Below, one piece after another: positions 33,399 through 42,336 of a DNA stretch of 64,000 nucleotides. Below the pieces are notes generated by a model, which worked only from the letters and a program-made list of their open reading frames with translations, was not told where the DNA came from and ran no database searches. Each line of letters starts with the position of its first letter. The stretch's first letter is position 1. Origin of the DNA: Propionicimonas sp. (GTDB taxonomy: Bacteria > Actinomycetota > Actinomycetes > Propionibacteriales > Propionibacteriaceae); assembly GCA_013791955.1 (NCBI GenBank), contig VMSW01000007.1, positions 1,178,001 through 1,242,000 on the forward strand, in the 5' to 3' direction. Both the position numbers and the translations under genes were made by a program.

Positions 33399-33560
33399 GT
33401 GGCCAAGGACACCTACAAGGGCTCCTTCTACTGCGTCAAGTGCAAGGATCATCGCGACGCCGAGGGTGACGTCATGGTGAACGAAAAGGGAACCCGTATC
33501 GCCAAGGCGAAGTGCCCCGTGTGCGGCACCAATCTCACCCGGTTCCTGCCGAAGGCCTGA
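33399..33560 (+). CDS. Small zinc-ribbon protein, DUF5679 family
   Basis: 53 residues. The two knuckles YCVKC and CPVCG lie around a short basic segment (MVNEKGTRIAKAK), and the end is TNLTRFLPKA. It is a typical stand-alone actinobacterial zinc ribbon, too short for many gene finders. The GTG start has a perfect AGGAGG (33388-33393) 5 bases upstream, which implies strong translation. A 15-bp terminator follows. Function unknown; ribosome or nucleic-acid binding is plausible but unproven. Confidence 0.88.
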   Translation: MAKDTYKGSFYCVKCKDHRDAEGDVMVNEKGTRIAKAKCPVCGTNLTRFLPKA

Positions 33561-33573
33561 ACCAACAACTTCT

Positions 33574-33607
33574 GGACGCCGATCCCCGCTCCCGGGGGTC
33601 GGCGTCC
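33574..33607 (+). terminator. Terminator of the DUF5679 gene
   Basis: A 15-bp stem (33574-33588 with 33593-33607, one T-G pair) with a 4-nt loop is followed by TGGGTTTTC. Confidence 0.85.
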
Positions 33608-33763
33608 TGGGTTTTCTGGCGACCTCCCGGGCAGCTGCCCTAGTCAATGGATACTAGGCACGAAAAGCTCGCCTGTCGGCAGTGTTGCCAATCCTGGCCG
33701 AGTTGTTGTCGATAGGCCCACCGGCCTTGCTTAGCGAAGCCGCTGGCAACCAGGCTGCCGGAC

Positions 33764-34597
33764 GTGACGCACCCTCCCCCGCAACTACTTCGCCTCCGCC
33801 GCCGCGAGGTGCTCACTTGGCGCTCCCCCACCACCTTGCAGGTTGGCCTACAAGACCCGATGGTGGCCCTGGAAGGCGTGCCACCACAGGTGGCCACGCT
33901 GGTCGATTTGCTGGCCGAACCGCGCACCCAAGCCGAACTGGCCGCCCGGCTGCCCGGGCTTGATCCGTCCTGGATCGAGTGGGTGTGCGCAAATCTAGGT
34001 AGCGCAGGACTGCTCGCCACGCCCGAAGCCACACCCTCTCCTGAGGTGCTGCTGTGTGGGTTGGGCGGCCTGGCACGCGAGCTGGCAACGGCGCTGACCC
34101 GCTCGGGCGTCACCGTGCGCCGGGCGCACAGTGGACCAGGAGATACCCACGATCCGCAGCGGCTGGTGGTGCTGGCCGAGGCTCAGGTCGAGCCTGATCG
34201 GGCGCTCACCGCCCAGCTGGCGGCCGCCCAAGTGCCCCACCTTGTGGTGCGGGTGGAGCCCTCCCGGGCCGTGGTGGGGCCGCTGGTGGTACCGGGACGT
34301 ACCGCCTGCGTGCGCTGCCTGGACCTGGTCGCCTGCCAATTCGACCCTAAATGGCCGCTGACCTTGGCTCAACTGTGCCGGGTCAGCCCCGCGATGGAGC
34401 CCGGGCTGGCGACTTGGGCCGTGGCCACCGCAGTTGCCCAGGTGAGAGCTTGGCTCGGCGGCGTCGAGCCGGAGACTCTTGGCCGCAGCATTGAGTTGGG
34501 GTCGGCCGATTTTCGGCTGCACAGCCGCGCCTGGACCCCGCATCCTGATTGCGGCTGCGTCGAAACCCCGCGGGCCGGGGCCAGGCGGAAGACCTGA
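33764..34597 (+). CDS. ThiF-like/TOMM leader-binding-like protein (Rv3196-like)
   Basis: 277 residues from the GTG at 33764. The N-terminal third resembles a winged-helix leader-recognition domain (VATLVDLLAEPRTQAELAARL). A ThiF/cyclodehydratase-like Rossmann segment follows (VLLCGLGGLARELATAL), with CVRCLDLV and a C-terminal HPDCGC forming a possible zinc site. No RiPP precursor or YcaO enzyme is adjacent, and the same gene sits at this place in mycobacteria (Rv3196), so a housekeeping role is more likely than peptide modification. The start is poorly supported; no ribosome site is seen. Confidence 0.78.
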   Translation: MTHPPPQLLRLRRREVLTWRSPTTLQVGLQDPMVALEGVPPQVATLVDLLAEPRTQAELAARLPGLDPSWIEWVCANLGSAGLLATPEATPSPEVLLCGLGGLARELATALTRSGVTVRRAHSGPGDTHDPQRLVVLAEAQVEPDRALTAQLAAAQVPHLVVRVEPSRAVVGPLVVPGRTACVRCLDLVACQFDPKWPLTLAQLCRVSPAMEPGLATWAVATAVAQVRAWLGGVEPETLGRSIELGSADFRLHSRAWTPHPDCGCVETPRAGARRKT

Positions 34598-34641
34598 GGG
34601 TCAGTTCGGAAAGGCAACCGCAGCTTGGCACACTGGGCGGT

Positions 34642-35973
34642 ATGACCCCTGAGCAGCCCGAGGACCGCGAGGGCGGCGTCCTGCCCGAAAGCACACTGGC
34701 CCGGAGCGCTCGACTGCTCAGCCTGCCGTTGGGAGTCGCGGCCCGGGCCAGCGTCGGGGCAGGCAAACGTCTGTTCGGTGGCGACGCCGATCAGATCGAT
34801 GCCCAGCTGAAGGACGCTGCCGCCGAGCAGCTCTTCGCCGTGCTCGGTGAGCTGAAGGGCGGGGCGATGAAGTTCGGCCAAATGCTGAGCATGTTCGAGG
34901 CCTTCCTGCCCGAAGACCTCGCCGCCCCGTTTCGAACTCGATTGCGCCAACTTCAGGATGGCGCCCCGCCGATGCCGTCCTCGAAGGCTCAGGCAGTGCT
35001 GCGCGCCGAACTGGGTTCAGATTGGCGCCGGGAGTTCGCCGAGATTGACTTGCGGCCGGCAGCGGCGGCGTCCATCGGTCAGGTGCATCGGGGCCGCCTG
35101 CGTGACGGCACCGAGGTGGCGATCAAGATTCAGTACCCCGGCGCCGAGGCAGCCATCGCCTCCGATCTGCGCCAGATCAAACGGCTGACCGCGGTGATGA
35201 CCCCGCTGACTGGTGGGGTGGACCTCGCCTCGATCGCCAAAGAGATGGCCGCCCGGGTGAGCGACGAAGTCGATTACACCCTGGAAGCTGGCGCGCAGTC
35301 GCAAGTGGCTGAGGCCCTGGCCGGGCACCCGCGCTTTGTGGTGCCGAGGGTGCACCAGTTCACCCAGCGGGTGCTGGTGAGCGACTGGATCGATGGTCGC
35401 AAGCTCACCACCGTCATCGAAGACAGCGAAGACGTCCGCCGACAGGCAGCGCTGGATTATGTGACCTTCTTGTTCGCCGGGCCCAAACTGGCCGGCATTC
35501 TGCATGGCGACCCGCATCCGGGAAACTACCTGATCACGCCGGACGGCAAGCTCGGGGTGGTCGACTACGGCCTGTTCGCCCGGCTACCCGACGGGTTACC
35601 CAAACCGATGGGACAGCTGATCCGCAACGCCCTGGACGGCGACGCTGAGGCGATGCTGGCCGGATTGGCCGCCGAAGGGTTCATCGGCAAGGACGTCCAA
35701 GCCAGCGAACTGCTCGACTATTTGGCGCCCTTCGTTGAGCCGGCCAGCGTTGAGGAGTTCCACTTCAACCGGGAGTGGTCGCGCGGCCAGTTCCTTCGAG
35801 TGCACAACGCGATGCAGCCCGGCGGGGTGGCCACCCGGCTCAACATTCCCCCGCTCTACACGATCATCTGGCGGGCCTGGCTGGGCGGCATCGCGGTGCT
35901 CTCCCAACTCGACGCCAAAGCCAACTTCGCCTCGGTGCTACGGGAGTACCTGCCGGGTTTCGCCCGCGCCTGA
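34642..35973 (+). CDS. ABC1/AarF (UbiB-like) atypical kinase
   Basis: 443 residues from the ATG at 34642. The ADCK/UbiB signature is present: KFGQMLSM (the KxGQ motif), AAAASIGQVHRG for the Ala-rich loop, the VAIKIQYPG lysine, HGDPHPGNYL as catalytic loop and VVDYGLFARL as DFG-like motif. Family members are atypical kinases or ATPases tied to quinone lipids. The equivalent in M. tuberculosis is Rv3197, next to whiB7 and uvrD2. CACACT ends 7 bases before the ATG. Confidence 0.92.
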   Translation: MTPEQPEDREGGVLPESTLARSARLLSLPLGVAARASVGAGKRLFGGDADQIDAQLKDAAAEQLFAVLGELKGGAMKFGQMLSMFEAFLPEDLAAPFRTRLRQLQDGAPPMPSSKAQAVLRAELGSDWRREFAEIDLRPAAAASIGQVHRGRLRDGTEVAIKIQYPGAEAAIASDLRQIKRLTAVMTPLTGGVDLASIAKEMAARVSDEVDYTLEAGAQSQVAEALAGHPRFVVPRVHQFTQRVLVSDWIDGRKLTTVIEDSEDVRRQAALDYVTFLFAGPKLAGILHGDPHPGNYLITPDGKLGVVDYGLFARLPDGLPKPMGQLIRNALDGDAEAMLAGLAAEGFIGKDVQASELLDYLAPFVEPASVEEFHFNREWSRGQFLRVHNAMQPGGVATRLNIPPLYTIIWRAWLGGIAVLSQLDAKANFASVLREYLPGFARA

Positions 35974-35999
35974 TCGGGCATCGAGGCCTGGGTCAGTGC

Positions 36000-38075
36000 C
36001 TACCTGTCGAGCGCGGCGGACGCTGCGCGCTCTATGAAGGGGGTCAGAGACCGCGCGAACTCGGTAGTCAGGTGGTCCCGATCGCTATAAACGACCGCGT
36101 TCCCGATTACTACTGGACAGATCTCGCTGTTGCAGAGCAACGGTGTCAGGTCAATCAGATATGCACCCGGCGTGGCGGCCACGGCCTCTTTGGAACCTTC
36201 AAACCAAGCCAGCGCCTTCGATCTGGGCAGGGCGCAGGAGTTTGGGTCCTCCCGATGTCGGTCAATGCATGACTTGACGTCACTCCGTTGGACCGGATTG
36301 TCCCGAATCGCCAAGATGGTTGCTCCTCGGGATGTCTGGGTCGACCAAGCTTTGCTCATCCCGTTCACGGTGGCTTCATCCTTGGTCTCCGCACCGATCG
36401 GCACGGATTGCGACCGTGACGACGCGTGCATGGTGAAGATCGCGTCGTAGGCCGGTCGGTCGTTCAGCCATTGGGTGATGTTCGACTTCCACTGGGTGCA
36501 CTTTTCGCGCCGCGGCAGGTTTGGATCATCGGTTTCACGGGCCGACCAGTAACAGCCGTTGTGGCCGGTCAGGTCGATGCGCCAGTTCATTTCCGTTGCC
36601 ATCGCTTCGTACATCTGGATGAGGCCGCTGTTATGGGAGTCGCCGACGGCGAACATGGCGCGGGTATAGCCGGACTCGGGGCCAAGTTGGCAGACATGCA
36701 CCTCGGAGCTGTCAACACCGGTCCAGCACTCGGCGCGGTTGACGTCCACGCCGGACACCGCTGGGTCAGGAATGAGCGCTGTTCCGTAGGGGTTGGGTGG
36801 GCAGCCATTCGAGGGATCAAGGACAGCGGCTCCATAACACTTGGGCGCGGTGCCCCCGTCGAGCTGCGCCCGGGCTGCCGCGTCGGCCACACCGATTTTG
36901 TAGGTCGTATAGGTCGAAACGCCCAGGGCTCCAGCTGCGATGGTGACGACCGCGGCCGTCATCCAGACGAACACCGCCCGCGGCTGCCTGAATCGGCGCA
37001 GCTTCACGGCAAACCGCACCGGATTTTCGATGAATCTCTGTGAAACCCACGCCAGCGTTATCGAGGCGATAGCGATGCTGACCTTGTCGATTGTCTTGAG
37101 TGGGCCTCCCGTGGCGTAGGGCAGCAGAACGACGAGCGGCCAGTGCCACAGGTAGATCGAGTAGGAGAGGTTGCCCAGCCACATGACAGGGCCGAAGCGC
37201 GCCGTCTTGTTTACCCACGAGCCCGAGCCGGCACTGATGACGAGCATCGTCGACACTACTGGCAGCCCGGCTATCCATCCAGGGAAGGCCGCGGACTCGT
37301 CGAGAATAAAGGCGGCCACAAAAATGCCGAAAATCCCCAAGGCGCTACCAACGCCAACAAGGCGACGAGGGAGGGTGCGCGGCACCAGCGAGAGCAGCCC
37401 ACCGGCGAGGAACTCCCAGGCACGGGTGAAGGTAGAGAAGTAGGCGACCGACGGCGTCGTAGCGGTGAGCCAGATCCCATACCCCAGGGAAGCCGCCGCC
37501 GTGAACCCAAGAATGATGCCGAACTGCCTGGCGGAGCGCCGCCGGGTAACCAGCACAGCGGCGAGGAGAATCAGGGGGACGATGATGTAGAACTGCTCTT
37601 CGACCGACAACGTCCAGAAGTGCTGGAAGGGTGATGCGAGGCTGTCGGCAGCGAGATAGTCGACGCTGTTCGCGGCTAGCAGCCAGTTGACGATGTAACC
37701 AGCGCTGGCGGCACCTTCCCATACGAACTGGGAGCGCAAACTGTCCGGGACCAGGATTAGCACCGCAACGAACGTAGCGAAGATGACGGTGAGGCTTGCT
37801 GGGAGCAGCCGTACCGCACGCCTTGCCCAGAACCGCCCCAGGTTGAGCTTTCCGGTGGACTGGAGTTCGCGCACCAGGTGCCCCGTAATGAGGAAGCCGC
37901 TGATCACGAAGAAAACGTCCACCCCGATGTACCCACCACTGACCCGGTTGGGCCACAGGTGAAAAAACAGCACGAGGATGACTGCAATGGCTCGGAGTCC
38001 CTGAATGTCCGCGCGTTGTTTGCTGTTGTCAGATGGATGCGCAGCCACTGTCAGGTCGGTCACAGCGGCTGCCAT
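36000..38075 (-). CDS. Acyltransferase-3 with C-terminal SGNH domain (OafA/YrhL-like)
   Basis: 691 residues from the ATG at 38075, where TAATAT ends 7 bases upstream; an ATG at 38084 and GTG at 38114 are alternatives. The Acyl_transf_3 domain (about 25-380) has ten helices, with RADIQGLRAIAV, FFHLW, GVDVFFVISGFLIT and LSVEEQFY. The SGNH domain (about 440-690) has VGDSHNSG and the catalytic DRDH near the end. The membrane part moves an acyl group outward, and the SGNH part transfers it to a surface glycan. The gene interrupts the Rv3197-Rv3198c-like order and may modify cell-wall polysaccharide. Confidence 0.9.
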   Translation of the reverse strand: MAAAVTDLTVAAHPSDNSKQRADIQGLRAIAVILVLFFHLWPNRVSGGYIGVDVFFVISGFLITGHLVRELQSTGKLNLGRFWARRAVRLLPASLTVIFATFVAVLILVPDSLRSQFVWEGAASAGYIVNWLLAANSVDYLAADSLASPFQHFWTLSVEEQFYIIVPLILLAAVLVTRRRSARQFGIILGFTAAASLGYGIWLTATTPSVAYFSTFTRAWEFLAGGLLSLVPRTLPRRLVGVGSALGIFGIFVAAFILDESAAFPGWIAGLPVVSTMLVISAGSGSWVNKTARFGPVMWLGNLSYSIYLWHWPLVVLLPYATGGPLKTIDKVSIAIASITLAWVSQRFIENPVRFAVKLRRFRQPRAVFVWMTAAVVTIAAGALGVSTYTTYKIGVADAAARAQLDGGTAPKCYGAAVLDPSNGCPPNPYGTALIPDPAVSGVDVNRAECWTGVDSSEVHVCQLGPESGYTRAMFAVGDSHNSGLIQMYEAMATEMNWRIDLTGHNGCYWSARETDDPNLPRREKCTQWKSNITQWLNDRPAYDAIFTMHASSRSQSVPIGAETKDEATVNGMSKAWSTQTSRGATILAIRDNPVQRSDVKSCIDRHREDPNSCALPRSKALAWFEGSKEAVAATPGAYLIDLTPLLCNSEICPVVIGNAVVYSDRDHLTTEFARSLTPFIERAASAALDR

Positions 38076-38082
38076 GTCTGTC

Positions 38083-38088
38083 ATATTA
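38083..38088 (-). promoter_or_regulatory. -10 box of the acyltransferase gene, leaderless type
   Basis: TAATAT on the minus strand is followed by 7 bases and the ATG at 38075. It overlaps an upstream in-frame ATG. Confidence 0.45.
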
Positions 38089-38264
38089 GGAGAACTCTGT
38101 CGGGCCAAGTCCACAATCTTAGGCCAAGCGTCGTCGGTGGCGGCAGGCAGGCCCGCTCACGACTGAGCCTCGAGTGCGGCCCACCCTCGGCCAACCTCAC
38201 GAATCCCCGGAGTTCAGGCACCCTTGCCGCTAACCTCCTCATGACTGCCAACTGAGGGGGAATC

Positions 38265-40196
38265 GTGCGTAGTCAACATCGACGCATGCACACGGTCGTA
38301 GCGGCGCTGACAATAACCGCACTGCTGCTGGTCTCGGCACTCGCTGGCTGCAGCGCGAACCAGGTGGCCGCCCCAGCCGAGCCGCCGCCAGCGGCACCGG
38401 AGAAGGGGCGAGTCCTCAGCGATGAGGAAAGCAGCTTCGACGGCAAGCTCCTCCAACTCGTGGTTGAAGGACTGGCGACCGGCGCCGCCCAGGAGGCCGG
38501 CGGCGATGCCTACGGCAACGTCTTGTCCCTGCTCGGTTGGGGCACCGAGTCCGACAGCAAACGCTACGACGCGATGGCCAAGACCCTCGCCGCAGTCGAG
38601 ACCGACATCGCTGCGATCAAGGCCGAGCTTTCCCAGCTGCAGACCGCCCTGAAGATCACCGAGGAGGAGATCCTGGCCAACACCAATGACCCGACGGCCG
38701 CGATCACCGAGATCACCACCTACGACGAGGAGTTGCAGGGTCTGGGCGAGGCCGCAGGCCCCGGAAAGGGCAACCGACCAAGCATTCTCGCGTTCGCCGA
38801 GAAGGTCGAGGACGACTACCGGATCGAAAACGACGTCAACCTGATCGGCAGCGCAATCATCCCGCCAAGCTCTGTCAAGAGCCCAGCCCTCGACAACTAC
38901 ACCTCCCTGCTGATCGCGCGGATGAGCAGCCAGGGAGTGGCGCTGCCCGATGCCTATTTCGCCCTCGAGACCTATTTCTCTCAGCTGCTGTATTACCAGT
39001 TGCAGGGGGTGACGCTCGTGGTCGAGGCCAAGACTGCCGACGCCAAGAGTGGCGCCACCCCGGTGGGCACCGATGCCGTCACCTACTACGCCCGCTTCAA
39101 GACCCACCAACTCGGGCCGGAAGTACAGAACTTCCTGAATAACACCTGGCGGCTCATCGCCGCCCGGGTATCGCTGGCCCACACCGGCCAGTTCTTGCCA
39201 GCTGACGCCCACGGGGTGGCTGCCCGGGCCGAGTTCCTGCGCACCCAGACTCTGGCCATGGATCACTTCGGCCTTCGAGCCAACGCCCTGGTCACCAGCA
39301 ACCACACCGGCGAACTCACCACCGCCACCGCAACTTCGGCTGATGGCACCGCCTACCCGGCCAAAACCACCACCACCGCCACCGTGAGCGGCCCCATCTA
39401 CGACTCGTGGAAGGGCAAGACCGTCTCAGCCTCGACCGACTATCAGGTGGTGACTTTCGACTTTGGTGCCGTGCCTGCCGGCACCTACGCGGTGACCGGG
39501 ACGGCCGGATTCGCTGCGAAGGCCATTCAGGTGCAGACCTACACCCCCGATTACACCCTCGCGGCCGACGGCAAGATCACCTATGGCTACGCCATCGGTG
39601 ACACCCGCGTCGGGGCGGTGGAAGCCTTCGCAGCTGGTGCTGGTGGCATCGGTGGCCGCACCTGGGTTCATGGCGGGGCCTCCCACGTCAGTCACAGTGG
39701 CAATCTGGCTTCGGACAAGATCTCGATCTCGGGCAACCAGACCAACGGCAAGTTTTCCGGTGAATACCAAGTCGACTACCGCTTCGTCTACAGCGGACCC
39801 CAGCCAGCAAAGGTGACGATCCCCAGTACCGCCCACGCCTACGGCACCCTCAGCTCCACCATCGACATGAACCTGGACGACCCCGGCTCGGCCGACGCCA
39901 AAGCCGCCGCCACCATGGGCGTCTGGGACGCCACAGCGAACAAGATCGTGGGCGTCAGGGACTCCACGACGAAGAAGTTCGTGAGCACAGCCAGTAATTG
40001 GTCGACCGAGGTGGAAAACAACGAGAAAGCCAGCCCCAGTTGGCGTCCGCCGACGTCCTTCACCTTCGATGCCCAACCGGGCCACTCCTACACCGTCTAC
40101 TTCACCGTCAGCGTGAGTGGCTCCGGCAATGACGGAACTGCGGCTGCCCAGCTCACCGTCGACTCGATGAAGGGCATGTACCTCACGTTCTCCTGA
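38265..40196 (+). CDS. Large secreted lipoprotein of unknown family
   Basis: 643 residues from the GTG at 38265, with GAGGGGG about 5 bases upstream. A signal peptide ends in the lipobox LAGC (about residue 28), followed by a Pro/Ala spacer. Residues 85-150 form an amphipathic coiled-coil (YDAMAKTLAAVETDIAAIKA). A helical part runs to about 330. The C-terminal half is Thr/Ser/Gly-rich and looks β-structured. A helical bundle followed by a β-domain recalls some pore-forming toxins and adhesins, but no family motif is certain. It lies between an outward-facing glycan acyltransferase and uvrD2, in an apparent insertion. Confidence 0.82.
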   Translation: MRSQHRRMHTVVAALTITALLLVSALAGCSANQVAAPAEPPPAAPEKGRVLSDEESSFDGKLLQLVVEGLATGAAQEAGGDAYGNVLSLLGWGTESDSKRYDAMAKTLAAVETDIAAIKAELSQLQTALKITEEEILANTNDPTAAITEITTYDEELQGLGEAAGPGKGNRPSILAFAEKVEDDYRIENDVNLIGSAIIPPSSVKSPALDNYTSLLIARMSSQGVALPDAYFALETYFSQLLYYQLQGVTLVVEAKTADAKSGATPVGTDAVTYYARFKTHQLGPEVQNFLNNTWRLIAARVSLAHTGQFLPADAHGVAARAEFLRTQTLAMDHFGLRANALVTSNHTGELTTATATSADGTAYPAKTTTTATVSGPIYDSWKGKTVSASTDYQVVTFDFGAVPAGTYAVTGTAGFAAKAIQVQTYTPDYTLAADGKITYGYAIGDTRVGAVEAFAAGAGGIGGRTWVHGGASHVSHSGNLASDKISISGNQTNGKFSGEYQVDYRFVYSGPQPAKVTIPSTAHAYGTLSSTIDMNLDDPGSADAKAAATMGVWDATANKIVGVRDSTTKKFVSTASNWSTEVENNEKASPSWRPPTSFTFDAQPGHSYTVYFTVSVSGSGNDGTAAAQLTVDSMKGMYLTFS

Positions 40197-40215
40197 GGCG
40201 TATCCCAGCGCTGGC

Positions 40216-42273
40216 TCAGGCGTCCGCGCCGCCCAGAATCCCCAGCACCGTCTGGCCGTACTGCTCCAACTTGGCCCGCCCAACACCGGGGACGGCGAGC
40301 AACCCCTCATCATCGGCCGGGTTGCGCTCAGCGATGGCCATCAAGGTGGCATCGGTGAAAACGCAGTACGCCGGTAGCGAGCGCTGTTTGGCTTCGGCCA
40401 GCCGCCAGGCAACGAGTTGGTCATAGACCGCCTCGTCATAGCTGGCCGGGCAGTCAGCATGACGAGCCAACTTACGCTCCGCACCGGTGCTCAGCGGGCG
40501 GCCACACACCCGGCAGGTATCGGTGAGCGCGGTTCGGGCCTTGGCGCGCGGACCTCGCCTGGCCGGCTCTCCAGCTGGCCGGGCCGCGATGCCGTCCAGG
40601 AATCTGGACGGCTGCCGGTTGCCCGCTCCTGAGCGCCGGGCCCGCGACCAACTGATCAGCAGCGCCTGCTTGGCCCGGGTGATGCCGACATAGAACAGGC
40701 GGGCCTCTTCGGCCACCTGGGCCGGACCGCTGGCCAGGGAGAACGGCAAGGTGCCCTCCTGTGCCCCCACCAGCACCACTCCGGACCACTCCAAACCCTT
40801 GGCTGCATGGAGGGTCGACAGCGTCACCCCGTCGGCGTTCAGCGGGTGCTCAGCTGTCGCTCGTTGCTCAAGCTCGGCAGCCAGCGCCGCTAGATCAGCG
40901 CCCGGACGGCTCTGCGCCAGATCCTCAGCCAAGGCCAGCACCGCCGACAACGATTCCCAGCGCTCGCGCACCCTCCCCTGCCCCGTCGGGGCGGTTTCGC
41001 TCCAACCGAGTTTGGCCAGCACTGAGCGGCAGGCGTCCACCGCAGCGATGCTGCCGTCTTTTTGCGCCCGGGTTGCCAACTCGCCAATCACCTGGCGCAC
41101 CTCACCGCGCTGATAGAACCCGTCGGTACCGCGGACGGTGAACGGAATCTGCGCCTGCGCCAGCGCGGCCTCGAACAGTGGTGATTGCGCGTGCACCCGA
41201 TAGAGCACCGCCAACTCCCGCCAGGGCAGGCCGGCCTCATGCTGTTCGTCCAGCCATTTGGCGGCCAGCGCTGCCTCGTCCAACTCGTTGGCACAAGGAA
41301 TGATGCGCGGCTCGGCGCCATCGGGGCGCTGCGCCTCCAAAGTGACCGCGCCGATGCCGGTGTTGCGTGACACCCGGTTAGCCAAGGCCACCACCTGCGG
41401 GGTGGAGCGGTAGTCGCGCACCAGCCGAATCAGCGCCGATCCCCGATGCCTGGCCTGGAAGCTGTTCAGGAACTCCGGGGTGGCACCGGCAAAGGAGTGG
41501 ATGGTCTGGGCCGGGTCACCCACCACGCAGTTGTCACCGTCTCTGGACCACCACAGGTCGAGCAGGGTTTGTTGGATCGGGCTGACGTCCTGGTATTCGT
41601 CCACCAGCAAGTGCCGATAGGTGTTACGAACCTCCTTGGCGATGTCGTCGTTTTCGCCCAACACGGCCACCGCGCACAGCAGGATGTCGTCGAAATCGAT
41701 CACCCCACGTTCGGCCTTCACCCTCTCGTAGCCGCCGAGCACCTTGCCCACATCTGCCGAAGACACCCCCGACACCTCACGTCCAGAACCCAAAGCGATC
41801 GCGGCGTACTCGGCCGGGGCCACATTGCTCACCTTCGCCCAGGAGACCTCGGTCAGCAGATCGCGCAACTGGCCCGTATCAGGCGCCAACCGCAGTTTGC
41901 GGGCGGCTGCGGCCACCATCGATATTCGTTCGGCGCTGACCGGCGGCAACTCGCTGCCGTAGGCACGCGGCCAGAAGAACTGGGCCTGGCGCAGCGCAGC
42001 TGAATGAAAGGTGCGCGCCTGCACGGCAGGCAGCCCCAAACCTCGCAGCCGGGTGCGCAGTTCGCCGGCGGCCCTAGTGGTGAACGTCAGGGCCAGCACC
42101 GCGTTTGGACTGTAGGCGCCGCTGGCCGCGCCATAGGCAATGCGGTGGGTTAGCGCCCGGGTCTTGCCCGTCCCAGCGCCAGCAATCACCACCACGGGGT
42201 TGCCGAAGGTGGTAGCCACCTGGCGCTGTTCAGCATCCAACCCGGCCAACAGCTCTTCGGTCTGCGAATCCAC
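40216..42273 (-). CDS. uvrD2: UvrD2-type SF1A DNA helicase with HRDC domain
   Basis: 685 residues. Walker A is AGAGTGKTRALTHRI (about 32-46), motif II is LLVDEYQDVSP, and motif VI is near VGITRAKQALLISW. After the motor come a four-Cys zinc cluster (CRVCG...HADC plus LARH) and a C-terminal HRDC domain (about 600-685). This layout is that of mycobacterial UvrD2 and its essential tetracysteine. It unwinds 3'-tailed DNA. The GTG start has TAAGGT ending 6 bases upstream. It diverges from recC, 63 bases away. Confidence 0.92.
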   Translation of the reverse strand: MDSQTEELLAGLDAEQRQVATTFGNPVVVIAGAGTGKTRALTHRIAYGAASGAYSPNAVLALTFTTRAAGELRTRLRGLGLPAVQARTFHSAALRQAQFFWPRAYGSELPPVSAERISMVAAAARKLRLAPDTGQLRDLLTEVSWAKVSNVAPAEYAAIALGSGREVSGVSSADVGKVLGGYERVKAERGVIDFDDILLCAVAVLGENDDIAKEVRNTYRHLLVDEYQDVSPIQQTLLDLWWSRDGDNCVVGDPAQTIHSFAGATPEFLNSFQARHRGSALIRLVRDYRSTPQVVALANRVSRNTGIGAVTLEAQRPDGAEPRIIPCANELDEAALAAKWLDEQHEAGLPWRELAVLYRVHAQSPLFEAALAQAQIPFTVRGTDGFYQRGEVRQVIGELATRAQKDGSIAAVDACRSVLAKLGWSETAPTGQGRVRERWESLSAVLALAEDLAQSRPGADLAALAAELEQRATAEHPLNADGVTLSTLHAAKGLEWSGVVLVGAQEGTLPFSLASGPAQVAEEARLFYVGITRAKQALLISWSRARRSGAGNRQPSRFLDGIAARPAGEPARRGPRAKARTALTDTCRVCGRPLSTGAERKLARHADCPASYDEAVYDQLVAWRLAEAKQRSLPAYCVFTDATLMAIAERNPADDEGLLAVPGVGRAKLEQYGQTVLGILGGADA

Positions 42274-42279
42274 GACCTC

Positions 42280-42285
42280 ACCTTA
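42280..42285 (-). promoter_or_regulatory. -10 box of uvrD2, leaderless type
   Basis: TAAGGT on the minus strand, then GAGGTC, then the GTG start. Confidence 0.5.
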
Positions 42286-42321
42286 GGCAAGGCTTGGGAC
42301 AAAACTGTCACTGACCGGCTT

Positions 42322-42327
42322 TAGGGT
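42322..42327 (+). promoter_or_regulatory. -10 box of recC
   Basis: TAGGGT lies 9 bases before the recC ATG. The operon recC-recB-recD probably starts here. Confidence 0.4.
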
Positions 42328-42336
42328 GAGACCATC

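Noticed and set aside
33764-34597. A RiPP (TOMM) biosynthesis cluster around the ThiF-like gene
   Set aside because: No precursor peptide, YcaO or dehydrogenase gene is near, and the gene has a conserved housekeeping context.
38214-39305. A 363-codon open frame opposite the lipoprotein gene
   Set aside because: The plus strand has a signal peptide, lipobox and ribosome site; the minus frame has none of these.
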